Part shown: positions 1 to 8,959 of the stretch, one piece after another
Position numbering within the stretch: the first letter of the stretch is position 1
Layout of the letters: the number at the start of each line of letters is the position of its first letter
Source of the DNA: Fratercula arctica
Lineage: Eukaryota > Chordata > Aves > Charadriiformes > Alcidae
DNA: 64,000 nt
Reading direction: 5' to 3'
Assembly: GCA_947846985.1 (NCBI GenBank)
Contig: CANTUZ010000001.1
Span: forward strand, 151,682,447-151,746,446
The notes under the pieces: generated by a model
What the model saw: only the letters and a program-made list of their open reading frames with translations
Databases searched by the model: none
Told to the model about the DNA's origin: nothing
Made by a program: the position numbers and the translations under genes

Positions 1-135
1 TCCTCATTTTTCTTTGATATTAACCAGATCAGATACAGCTATTCTTCACATTTCGATTGATCTCTTAACTTCCAGATTTTCACTTTTCATTGTAATATCA
101 TGGTACAGTTTTGTTTTATTCCCTTCGTACCTTAC
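1..135 (-). other. CREB3L2 intron 8, partial
   Basis: This is the first part of the intron after exon 8, cut by the window edge. It is AT-rich and starts with a GTAAGG donor. I see no repeat or other element in it. Confidence 0.85.
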
Positions 136-204
136 CTGTTAGTATTCTCCAGGACTTCAACCTTCTTACGGAGCTCGCTATTTTCATTTGAACAAGTCTC
201 AACT
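136..204 (-). CDS. CREB3L2: CREB3L2 exon 8 (start of leucine zipper)
   Basis: This 69-nt exon starts with one base that completes AA|A (Lys), continues for 22 codons (VETCSNENSELRKKVEVLENTN) and ends with AG, the first two bases of the following arginine codon, at donor AACAG|GTAAGG. With LEKK of exon 7 it builds the first zipper heptads: Leu, Cys, Leu, Leu at d positions seven residues apart. The Cys at the second d position is also present in mammalian CREB3L2. Two AG dinucleotides sit side by side at the acceptor (tctccag|AG|TTGAG). Only the first keeps the frame. The next exons, with the rest of the zipper and the membrane helix, are outside the window. Confidence 0.95.
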
Positions 205-1556
205 CTGGAGACAGTACAAGGAAAGAAAAAGGAATGTAAAAAATCAGTCATTTATTAAACATGCTTTCACAGAGCGCTCTATGATCTTGCCTACATTTAA
301 CCATAAGTTACACCAATGAACTTTAGTCATAATCTTTAATCATATTTCACCGTGTAGAAGACATTGCAAAAGATACTACTAGCTGTGGAGCACCTGCGTA
401 CAGTGCTCAACTACATCCCAGCAGGTGTAGCTCATTCAGGATGGGCTATCACTACTTTTTGCCCCTTGAAATAGCAACAGCAAAGACCCTGCTCAGGCTT
501 TCTATGTGCCTCAGGCCAAGGGACAGATATTTTAAAAGTCACAGAACATGCTATATTTATGTTGTTATCAAGTATTTTGTGCAAAGGTGTTCAATGTGTG
601 TGTTTCATTGCTAGGATGAGACACCAAGCAATTTAATGAATGCCACATTTCTGAAATCAGATCCTCGAATTTCAAGTTTAGGGAGGTTAATAAACCAAGC
701 AGATTCATTTACAATAGAGTGCTCATTTCCACACTGCCCCTAGAAACCTCCTAAACTATAGTTAGTTATCTTATGACATGCCACATAAGATGTACAAGTA
801 AAAATACGGGACTCCTAAAAAGACAGAATAGTTTCAAGAAGGAAAAAGGTAAAGGGAAACACCTTTGATATCTGTATGTACATGGTGGAATTTCACAAGA
901 ATAACTCTGAGAAAGCAAGACTCATCCATAAAGAGATAAGAAGAAAAAAAGGAAATTACATCAAGGATATCACCAAAGATGGTACAAGGGATTTAACAGA
1001 TCCACCTGGTGAAGTGCATAAAAGAAATACTAGAATACTTGTCTATTGGAGAAAGATTAACTTGGGATATAAATCAGTAACTGGGGGTTTGGCTCCTTCT
1101 CACTAAAGGAAGTTGATGGGTCACATGCTGTTTTCTTGAGTCCTGCTTATTTTCCCAAGCAGTCTTGACTCACCCACTTCCTATTTCTGTATCCATCTGC
1201 ACTAGAAGACAGAATATATTCACTTGGAATCCGCCTTTCCCTGGACACTGCCTACCCTCTAGGCCAACAGAGTTGCACGAGGGGGGAGGCTGACAGCAGA
1301 TGGGTCTTGCTTTATTTAAGGTTTAAAGTCTTTGTCGGCATGTTAGCAACATGCTGGAGGTAGACACAGTTATGAATGCAGCACCCCAGCACACGTACAA
1401 GCAGAAGCCAGAAGAAGGGCCTTTTCTCAGTCACAACCACGAGATGGCAGCTGGCACTCTGTGCACCAAACAGTCCCAGCATCAACAGCTGGATCCCTTC
1501 CCAGTCCAGGAACTGGTGCTATTGGCCCGCTTGAAACAGGAAGGAGGCTGGCTTAC
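205..1556 (-). other. CREB3L2 intron 7
   Basis: The intron between exons 7 and 8 is 1352 bp. I recognise no transposable element in it. One consensus AP-1 heptamer (TGACTCA) lies at 1166-1172. The small open frames on either strand do not resemble any protein family I know. Confidence 0.85.
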
Positions 1557-1615
1557 TTTTTTTCCAGACTGTCCATGTATTCTTTCTTTTTTCTTCTACT
1601 TTCCTGGGCAGAGAT
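1557..1615 (-). CDS. CREB3L2: CREB3L2 exon 7 (DNA-binding basic region core)
   Basis: This short 59-nt exon encodes ISAQESRRKKKEYMDSLEK and the first two bases of a lysine codon. With the NK at the end of exon 6 it completes the bZIP DNA-contact signature N-x-x-(S/A)-A-x-x-S-R (NKISAQESR) and the KKKEY extension typical of CREB3 proteins. The acceptor tract is long and pyrimidine-rich (cttccttttcccttag) and the donor is AAAAAAA|GTAAGC. The A7 run at the exon end is A-rich enough that sequencing or splicing slippage could matter, but the phase with exons 6 and 8 is perfect as written. A frame on the opposite strand across this region is only a shadow. Confidence 0.96.
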
Positions 1616-3334
1616 CTAAGGGAAAAGGAAGAAAAACACCAAATATTCGCACAGAAAAAAAAGCATCAGAGATGAATTAATAAACTGGTAAAAAGCCCTG
1701 ATGTTACTTGATTTGAGCCTTCATGCTGTTCTCATGTCTATTCCTGGTAAGCAAAGCACTGACTTGGTCTGTTTCCACATCCTGAAGCAAGACTGCTCCT
1801 CTCAGTAGTATGAAAAAGATCATTCCCTGCTTTTATAAAACTAACCTTAAAAAGTAAGTCACATTCATCTGGAGAGAATATCCTAGGACAAATACTAGAA
1901 GATGGTCCCAGGACAATGCATCTGGGAGAAGAAAAGCCCATGCATGCGCTAGAAAGCAGCTTTGTAGAAAAAGATTTGCAGGTCCTGATAAACAAGTCAA
2001 ACATAAATCAGCAATACACCCCCACAGTAAAGGCGGCCAACCAGATCCAGGTCCACATTAACAAGATTGTTGCCAGCAGGTTGAGAGAAATGGTTCTTCC
2101 CCTCTATTCAGTGCCTGCAACACCACAGTTGAGTACAGTGTACAGTTTGTGGCTCTGAAATAAATACTTTGGTTGTACAGAAGCAAGCCCAGAGGAGGAA
2201 CAGAGCTATAATAAGCATGCTGGAGCACATGGCATATCAGGAAAGGCAGAGAAAGCTGAGTTTGTTCAGACTGAAGACGAGAAGGCTGAGGAGGGAATCC
2301 TATTGCTGTCTTCAACTATCTTGTGTAGTGAAGATGATGTCAGAGTCTTCTCAGAAGCTTACAGCAAAATGTCAAGAGGCATTAAATACAAATTGCAATA
2401 AAGGAAATTTCAATTGGACATTAAGAATTCTATTTATCTGTTTTTACCACAAGAGCAGCCTAATATGGGACAGGTTGCCCAGAAATGCTGGGGACTCATC
2501 ACCCTTCAAGACAGGAAAACACAACTGGACAAGTCCCTGAGCAACTTGCTCTAAGCTGACCCTGCTTTTAAAGCAAGGATGTGGATCAAAGGACCGCCAG
2601 AGATCCCCTCCAATATAAATGACTGATTATATGAAAGCGGTACATAAATTGCACAAGGTCACTTCCAAAAATTTTGAAAACAATATATTACAATAGAAAA
2701 TTCCAATTCACTGTGGGCAAATTTACACCTCTATCTGCAAAACCAATAACAGAATGCATTAACCTCCAAAGATGTACTAATATCTTCTAGAAGAAGTGAG
2801 CTGGCCAGGTCTGAAAAAAAAAAAACCTGCTTTCTTTCCTATCTCTTGGCTCTTCCCCATGTTGGAAGAAAGAAAAGACTTATAGGGTGTTTCACAGCCT
2901 TAGTATCAATCATTCATTTAAAGGTCATGGAATTCAGTGATCAAAAGACTAGAGCACTGAAATATACAGTCAGATTTTAAAACAGGAAACAGTGGAAAAG
3001 AACACCTTCATCACCGTGGAAAGAATACAGAGGTCCTTGCCTACCATAAGGGTAGGACTGTACTGTTTTTAAAATGGAGCCAAGCAACAGCAACTTGATA
3101 CCCTGCTTACTAAGTACTCTGTTGTTCATGTGTTCAGGTAAATACCTAGACAGAGGCACCCTGTCACAGTGACAGGCAATTTGATGGATGTTTTTAGGAA
3201 CAAAGAAAAACACTTTATTAAAAGATATCTTACAGGATTCAACTGTACCACAGACCATTACTGCAGAATTGTCGCAGCATTTTTTAAAATAAATGATGAA
3301 TAGGACTTACCCAGCATAGCTAACCAACATTTAC
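1616..3334 (-). other. CREB3L2 intron 6
   Basis: The intron between exons 6 and 7 is 1719 bp. About 740 bp of it is an old CR1 LINE fragment inserted opposite to the gene (separate entry). The rest shows nothing recognisable. Confidence 0.85.
1880..2625 (+). mobile_element. Old CR1 LINE, 3' part of ORF2 and 3' UTR
   Basis: The translated stretch from 1916 (MHLGEEKP..., VEKDLQVLINKSNINQQYTP, ANQIQVHINK, LREMVLPLYSV) aligns block by block with the C-terminal part of CR1 reverse transcriptase, and with the younger copy at 17625-18571 in this same window. After about 2450 the sequence matches the CR1 3' region: 'gacaggttgcccagaaatgctgggga', 'caagtccctgagcaacttgctctaagctgaccctgctt', 'gatcccctccaatataaatga'. 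Several stops and indels make it dead. It lies antisense to CREB3L2 inside intron 6. The left edge is approximate. Confidence 0.82.
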
Positions 3335-3481
3335 CTTGTTTTTTATTTTCCTGCGGATCTTCTTCAGCACTTTCTCCTCTGCTTTTGTCAGGGGCAGTTT
3401 GGTAGGGATTGGGTACCCTTCTGCTATCAGTGTCCTCTTCTCCTCCTCTGTCAGGATGAGTGGGCCGGTCCCCTGTAATTT
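3335..3481 (-). CDS. CREB3L2: CREB3L2 exon 6 (bZIP-adjacent domain and start of basic region)
   Basis: This 147-nt exon encodes exactly 49 codons in phase 0-0, from acceptor tgacacttgcag to donor AACAAG|GTAAAT. It encodes the roughly 30-residue segment directly N-terminal to the bZIP that is diagnostic of CREB3-family factors ([27 protein letters not shown]), followed by the first basic cluster [10 protein letters not shown]. The near identity to human CREB3L1 and CREB3L2 over this span makes it the most secure exon in the window. The reading frame remains open past the 5' end into intron 5 for only a short distance, so the exon limits are set by the splice sites. Confidence 0.97.
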
Positions 3482-4138
3482 CTGCAAGTGTCATAGAAAT
3501 GGAATAATACAACAGTAAGCGGATACAGCCCTAAAGAAAAGGGTGTTAGGGAAGAGAGGTAGCAGCTCTCCCACTTCAGAGAGGACTCTGTCTACTAACA
3601 CAGCAGCCTCTTGCAATTGGGAATGAGTGGAAGGGGAAGACCTTTTAGATAGCTTCCATTGAGAGACTGAACCTTCGGGGCAGGATTCCCTCAAAATGGT
3701 TGTTCTCGGCCCAGCTCTGCACACACTGAGGCCAACAGTAAAACCTTCCTTGGCTCAAACAGGGAAAGAGAAAAATGAAAAGCACCGCTGAAAATCCCTC
3801 CCTAAAGATCACCACTTGCTTTCGACATGACAAGAGGACAGATGCAGATCTACCAGGGACAGGTTAACCCAGCAGGGCTGGGCCCTAACGCAAAATGCAA
3901 TCCATGGTGGGAGAAACCTAGTAACACTTTTGAGCCCTGTCTTAATTTTGAGGAGAGGCACATGCTGTTCTCTGTGGGAACAGAACAGACCAGTGTGCAA
4001 GAATTACTGGATTGGCAGTTTTAACCAGAGATGGTCAAATCCATGGCAAAACCAGTAATTAAAAAAAAAAGGAAAACAAAAAAAAAAGAAAAAAGGGAGA
4101 CGGACAGATAGATGAAGGAAAAAGCCAGCCCAACTTAC
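3482..4138 (-). other. CREB3L2 intron 5
   Basis: The shortest complete intron, 657 bp between exons 5 and 6. Its start, read on the gene strand, is followed about 35-80 nt downstream by long T runs (A runs on the plus strand at about 4060-4100). No transposable element is recognised. Confidence 0.87.
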
Positions 4139-4320
4139 ATGTGGTGCAGTCAGGAGAGGGGAATTGGAGAGCGCTGAAGCTGTGCGCGATGTCACTTTAG
4201 CTGTGGCTTGTAGCTGGATTGGGCTTGAGGGAGGGAGCGATCTAGCTGGGCTCTGCCCTCCTTCAGAGTCACTGCCATGGCTGCTGGGAGGGGTTGGAGG
4301 CAAATGCAAGGGATCCACTG
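4139..4320 (-). CDS. CREB3L2: CREB3L2 exon 5 (Ser/Thr/Pro-rich linker, TPPSS degron-like motif)
   Basis: This 182-nt exon completes a split alanine codon (G|CA) and adds 60 residues, ending in phase 0 at CCACAT|GTAAGT, an excellent donor. The acceptor is gccatttag|CAGTGG. The sequence carries the family hallmark [16 protein letters not shown], followed by a Ser/Pro/Gln-rich stretch ([15 protein letters not shown]) and ends [10 protein letters not shown] just before the bZIP-adjacent domain. TPPSS fits the general shape of an Fbxw7-type phosphodegron; CREB3L1 and CREB3L2 are, as I recall, reported Fbxw7 targets, but that role is inferred here. The human fusion oncogene FUS-CREB3L2 joins within this part of the gene. 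A T-rich tract on the transcribed strand lies shortly after the donor. Confidence 0.95.
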
Positions 4321-6143
4321 CTAAATGGCAAGAGAGATACATAACACAAGGTTTTGAGGTGCTAATTTAAATTTCCACTAGAGCCACGACCACCACCCAA
4401 CTTCCAAGACTAGGACTGTCTGCTAAAAAATGGATCAGGGAAAAATGGCAACTTGGAAGATTTTCAGAGCATGCAGGTCTCCAAAGGAGGAATGAAATGC
4501 AGCAGCTATCTTTAGGCTCAACAGACAAAACAGCGCTCTGCACATATGCTCCAGTCATTTCTACCTACACTTCAGCTTCTTCTCCAAATGCTTTGAGGTT
4601 TAAGTATAACCCTCCAGTACATGTCCCCTGTCCCTGGGAAACCACATTAACAGAGAGGATTTGAGCCAGCGTGCTGTCTTTGCAAAAACAATAGTCTTTC
4701 CTAAATTTGACATGGATTAAACAAATTGCCAGTATTTTTCAAGAGAAGGGATCACGTCCAAGATGTTATATGAACAGAGAGGAGAGAAACAATCTGACTC
4801 CTAAGGACATGGTTTGGCACAACTGGGAGGAAGTGACAACCTAGTTACAGTGAAGGCTTTAATGTACTGATGGAGCTGGAGCAGCTTAGGCAACTACGAC
4901 AGGAACCGCTCTCACTCTGTGCTATCCAGGACCATAAACTAACTCCTACTGCACTTGCAGCCAAAAGAACCTGTGCTAGAACTGGCAAGCAAAGTGCCAC
5001 TTAAAACCAAATGGGTCTGAACCAAGAGAAACAGGGCAATGTCTCACCTACTCATATTACATGGACAATTTAGCAGATGCCCAAAACAGCCATAACAAAG
5101 TCGTCATTTCTCTGAGATAAATTCACAGCAATGAAAACTAGGAGTAGGAAGATACAGGGCTGAATTTGCCACCTTCCACTTCTGTTATACTTTGGAAATC
5201 TGAGTTGAAAAGATCAAATGGGTGGTGGGGGAGGAAGGAAGAAAAATAGTAACAAAAAAAAGCTATTATACATGATCACTTGCTGTCTAGCATCTTAACT
5301 CTAGCAGTTGCCAGAAGAAGATATACACTTGAAAAACAGCAAGGCCCTTAATCCCACAAATTGAGCAATCAAATCTACGCCCTGGGTTGAGATACAGCCT
5401 CCCTTTTTCCACCTGCTACATCACTTGCTTCTCTCCCTAGAGCAGTTCTAATTACCTACACAAATGAATTCACTCACAGAATATCAAGTATCAGATAACT
5501 GAGACACAGTTATCTGCTCAAATTTCAGCCCAAATATTTGGCTCGTTCAAACTTTTCTTGGGTTAAAATATTATATATGACAAAACCATGTTTAACTTTC
5601 AGGGTAGGGACCATTGCTCCTCCATCCTCATTTATATATTAGTGCAAAGGGATCCTGGTGTCTCTTAAAAACTCTACTAAAACTAATATGCTACAAACAG
5701 AAGCACCAAACTTTTAATTTCATATAAACTCACAACCTTGCTATTGTATCAGAGGTTAAAATGGTAAAGTTTCCACTTATGCTCATCATGCCTTCTATGC
5801 CTTAGTTAAGTCCCCTCAAATTGATTTCTCTTCTACCCTAAATAATCCTGTACTTTAAGGATTCAAGTTCCCTCTAGCAGCTGTACAATTCTTAATACGC
5901 TACAGACAAAAAAGGGATCATTTTCTTTGTGATGAGCAAGGGGAGGAAAAAAAGAAAAAACACATAAATGGATCAGAGAGAGGCTGGCTCTTTAGCAGAC
6001 CCAGTTGAATCCCTAGAAGGCAACTGCTTCAGCCTAAAGATTAACATGGCAAATGGGGAAGCCAAATATTTAATCAGGGTAAAGTACATTCATTGTGCAT
6101 TCTGGTCATCTCCCCCTGCATTTTGGGTTGGTAATTAACAGAC
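4321..6143 (-). other. CREB3L2 intron 4
   Basis: The intron between exons 4 and 5 is 1823 bp. No clear element is recognised. The stretch at about 5800-5890 weakly resembles the antisense of an ancient CR1 ('taagtcccctcaaattgatttctcttct...ctaaataatcc'), too degraded to call. Confidence 0.85.
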
Positions 6144-6231
6144 CTTCCTTAGAAGACAGGTTCAGGAACTGATCCACTTCATGGGGCTCCAATTTAATCT
6201 CTGGAAGAACTTTCTGGCTCAGTGGTTTCAT
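6144..6231 (-). CDS. CREB3L2: CREB3L2 exon 4 (IKLEPHEVDQFLN block)
   Basis: This 88-nt exon starts in phase 0 after a tctcttttctag acceptor and encodes 29 residues (MKPLSQKVLPEIKLEP...NLSSKE) plus one base. The block IKLEPHEVDQFLN is nearly invariant in CREB3L2 and includes a second psi-K-x-E motif (IKLE). The donor is AAG GAA G|GTCTGT; a C at intron position +3 is uncommon, so this 5' splice site looks weak. The first codon happens to be ATG, but the preceding exon 3 joins it in frame, so it is treated as internal methionine. Transcripts starting downstream of exon 3 could in principle use this ATG, but nothing in the sequence shows that they do. Confidence 0.94.
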
Positions 6232-7836
6232 CTAGAAAAGAGAAATTAACAGCATGAAAACCCAAAGCACACATCTTAAAAATCTTAATAGAAGGCTGCA
6301 AGGATGACTTCTCCATAAATGGAGAGGTTTCCCTCCCTCCTGCTCTGCTACAGGCAAAGCTTTAACTGCTTCTAAGCAGTTAAACCAGGCTACAGAGAAT
6401 ACTGCCCTGACTACTCCCACTGTGACTTTTCTTACTACTATATTTAGATAAATAAAAGATTACGCCTCAGAGATGACATTTCAGACTGAAAGCTAGCATG
6501 CAACCCACTCAAATTACTTCTCTTAGCAACAGAGCTGCTGCTCGGATTTGCCGGACTGCACAGTCTGTTTGAGCAGAGACAGAAACACTCCTGGCAGTGG
6601 GGGAGAGCCTGTTCAAGACCCTTGTCATCTGGGAGCAAGAGCAAGGTGCTGGTCACTGAAGCACCAGATTATCAGACCCAAGTTCATTCCACGGTGGGGA
6701 GGAGCAGGAAGAGAGACAGTCACGGCTGACTGAAGTTTGGAAGATATCTGGCTTGTCCTGTTGACAGGGTTGGGGCACCAGGCTGCCAAGCTGTTGCCCA
6801 GAGTCTGCCTGAATGCTACAGTCCCAGGCTTGAGGAAGTCAGTCTGGCCCATCGGCATGCTCGTTGCAGACAAAATCGCTCTCAATAACATGGGTAACTA
6901 ATCCGTGCAATGGTACTGAGCCACCAGCTAGTCCCAGTATACTCTTTGTAAACCACAGCATCCCAAGCTACAGCAGGACTGCGTACTGGGGACAGCACAT
7001 GCAGGATTATGGGAGGCTTGGGAATTAGGGGGAGGATTATGGGAAACTTGTGTTTAATTTTTTCAGTTTCTCATAAATTAATTTCTGTTGCACATATTTC
7101 TGATCCACGTCCAAGTGGAAACATTTATTTTCAGCTTATACTAACTCCACCCGGCCTGGACTGACATTGTGCACCCTGGGTACCAAGAACAGTCATGCTT
7201 CTTCCTCCACTGACGGGGGACTCTGGTGAGCCATCAGCTGCTGCAGTTCAACCACAGCCAAACTAAGTCCTTGTGAATGCCCACTGCTTGCTCCAGCTGT
7301 GGTCAGAAAGGCATCACAAATGTTCCTTACGAGGCAGGTTGGTGTGGAAGCAGCAGTAGCTCAAAATGTCTAAGCCTCATAGATCTGGCAAAAGTGACTT
7401 AGCAGGCAAACAGCGAAACTCTCCAGTTGTTTCAAACAAGGAGTCTTGTCCTGATAAGGGGAAGGCACAGCAGCACTAAAGCAAGTTATTATGGAAGACA
7501 CTTAGCTTGTCACAGGCTCAGTAGGGCAAATCGGTTAGTCAGTTCAGGTGGAACTGGTTCATTAGAAACTAAATATTTTTAAAAATGCATGAGCACCAGG
7601 CTTTGGGTCTAGCATAGAAGTGAAAGTTAAGACCTGAAGATGCAGATAACTGTTTTCAAACACAAACTCTTACAGCAGTAGTGGGACACCAGCAAACATT
7701 CAAAAAACATTAAAGCAGACTGCACTGTGCACCCTGAACTGACAACCTTTGGCACCAAGGAGGCTACACTGGTACACAGTCTTAGGAGAATCTGTAGCTA
7801 ATTGTGCAGTAAGGAGAACAGAAACTCTGCATGTAC
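6232..7836 (-). other. CREB3L2 intron 3
   Basis: The intron between exons 3 and 4 is 1605 bp. Apart from a small 30-bp-period duplication at 7001-7050 (separate entry), nothing recognisable was found. Confidence 0.85.
7001..7050. repeat. Imperfect direct repeat, 30-bp period
   Basis: Two 20-bp copies, starting at 7001 (GCAGGATTATGGGAGGCTTG) and 7031, agree at 17 of 20 positions. They are separated by a 10-bp GA-rich spacer. This is a local duplication of unknown significance within intron 3. Confidence 0.8.
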
Positions 7837-8003
7837 CAGGGCATCTGTCTGTAGCTCAGGTTGTTCCCCCTCCAGCGACGTGGCCGTGACAGTGAGACTG
7901 ACCGAGGGAGCAAGGCCTGACGTCTCACACAACGCTGGCTCAGTCTTTATTGCTGCTGGAGTCAGCCCTGTACCCAGACACCATTCCTCATTTTCCAGGT
8001 CAC
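7837..8003 (-). CDS. CREB3L2: CREB3L2 exon 3 (variable region with a psi-K-x-E site)
   Basis: This 167-nt exon supplies two bases to a split glycine codon (G|GT) and then 55 codons, ending in phase 0. The acceptor is cttccctggcag|GTGACC and the donor CTG|GTACAT. Despite strong divergence from the mammalian protein, collinear blocks are clear: ENEEW, AAIKTEP, GLAPSVSLTVTA and a Glu/Pro-rich tail (LEGEQPEL). The IKTE tetrapeptide fits the psi-K-x-E sumoylation consensus. Compared with my memory of human CREB3L2, the block is about seven residues shorter, with most changes after IKTEP and at the C-terminal end. It contains no internal ATG in a useful frame, so a simple reading-frame scan would miss it. 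The phases on both sides agree with exons 2 and 4, which supports the assignment independently of the weak similarity. Confidence 0.88.
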
Positions 8004-8813
8004 CTGCCAGGGAAGGAAATTGGACACCACATGTTTAGGTCAGAGACAGAAAGACTACAAATGAAAATAATGTCACCCCTCCTCCAGAGAAGGGAAACAA
8101 ACACAGAAGGCATTTCAGTCTATCAACAAAACTCTGCCCTTACTATTCAGCTCTCAGTCAATGCAGACAACCGTGCCATTCCAGGGCTGTAACCTAATCC
8201 TAGCCCCAGGATACAGAGAGGACCAGCGAGGAAAGACACAGAGCACTAATCACTGTACATTGCCAAAAGCTGCTAACACACAGCAGAACAAGACTAAACA
8301 AGCCATTGAGTAAAGCAGCCACAGAGCCGTGTCCTACACAGGCTAATGTCTGCTGACTCAGTTTTATTCCTCCTTCTAGGGACAGCATTTAGCCAGACTT
8401 CTGCTCCTTCTACTGCTTGCAATCATCAAATAGCTGGAGCGGTGATATTACACTTTAAAGAACAAAGGATTTTTCACACTCTCAACTTCAAAATTTTCCC
8501 CCCAAGGATTCATTTATTAAGTATAAAAGAGGATAAAGGCTTTGATGATTTCACAGGAGGACCAGTGCCGTGGCGATCATTCTAATTTCCTCCCCAGAGC
8601 TTCTGGAAGTCACAGCACAGGATGCACATTTTGACTGGTGTTGTGGCTTAACCCCAGCCGGCAACTAGGACCACACAGCCACTTGCTCACTTCTCCCCCT
8701 AACAGTGGGATGGGGAGAAGAATCGGAAAAATAAGGAAAACCCATGGGTTGAGATAAAGACAGTTTAACAAGTAAAGCAAAAGCTGTGCATGCAAGCGAA
8801 GAAAAACAAGGAA

Positions 8814-8819
8814 TTTATT
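8814..8819 (-). terminator. LTR polyadenylation signal AATAAA (gene-sense strand)
   Basis: The plus-strand tttatt reads AATAAA on the same strand as CREB3L2. It is the R-region polyadenylation signal of the LTR and is followed downstream by 'ccttgtttttcttcg', a T-rich stretch on that strand. If used, it would end CREB3L2 transcripts after exon 2. Confidence 0.6.
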
Positions 8820-8950
8820 CACTGCTTCCTATCAACAAGCAGGTGTTCAGCCATCTCCAGGAAAGCAGGGCTCCATCATGCATAATGACTACGTGGTAAG
8901 ACAAACGCTATCACTCTGAACGTCCTCCCCTTTCCTCTTCTTCCCCCACC

Positions 8951-8959
8951 TTTATATAC
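8951..8959 (-). promoter_or_regulatory. TATA box within the intron 2 LTR
   Basis: The plus-strand tttatatac reads GTATATAAA on the gene strand. It sits about 135 bp upstream of the LTR polyadenylation signal, the normal spacing of an LTR promoter and R region. Activity cannot be judged from sequence. Confidence 0.6.

Noticed and set aside
1351..1680. A 109-codon plus frame
   Set aside because: It overlaps exon 7 on the opposite strand and adjoining intron; no family, so a shadow.
7802..8192. Two plus-strand frames of 78-80 codons
   Set aside because: They are antisense shadows of CREB3L2 exon 3; the minus strand carries the phase-matched exon.
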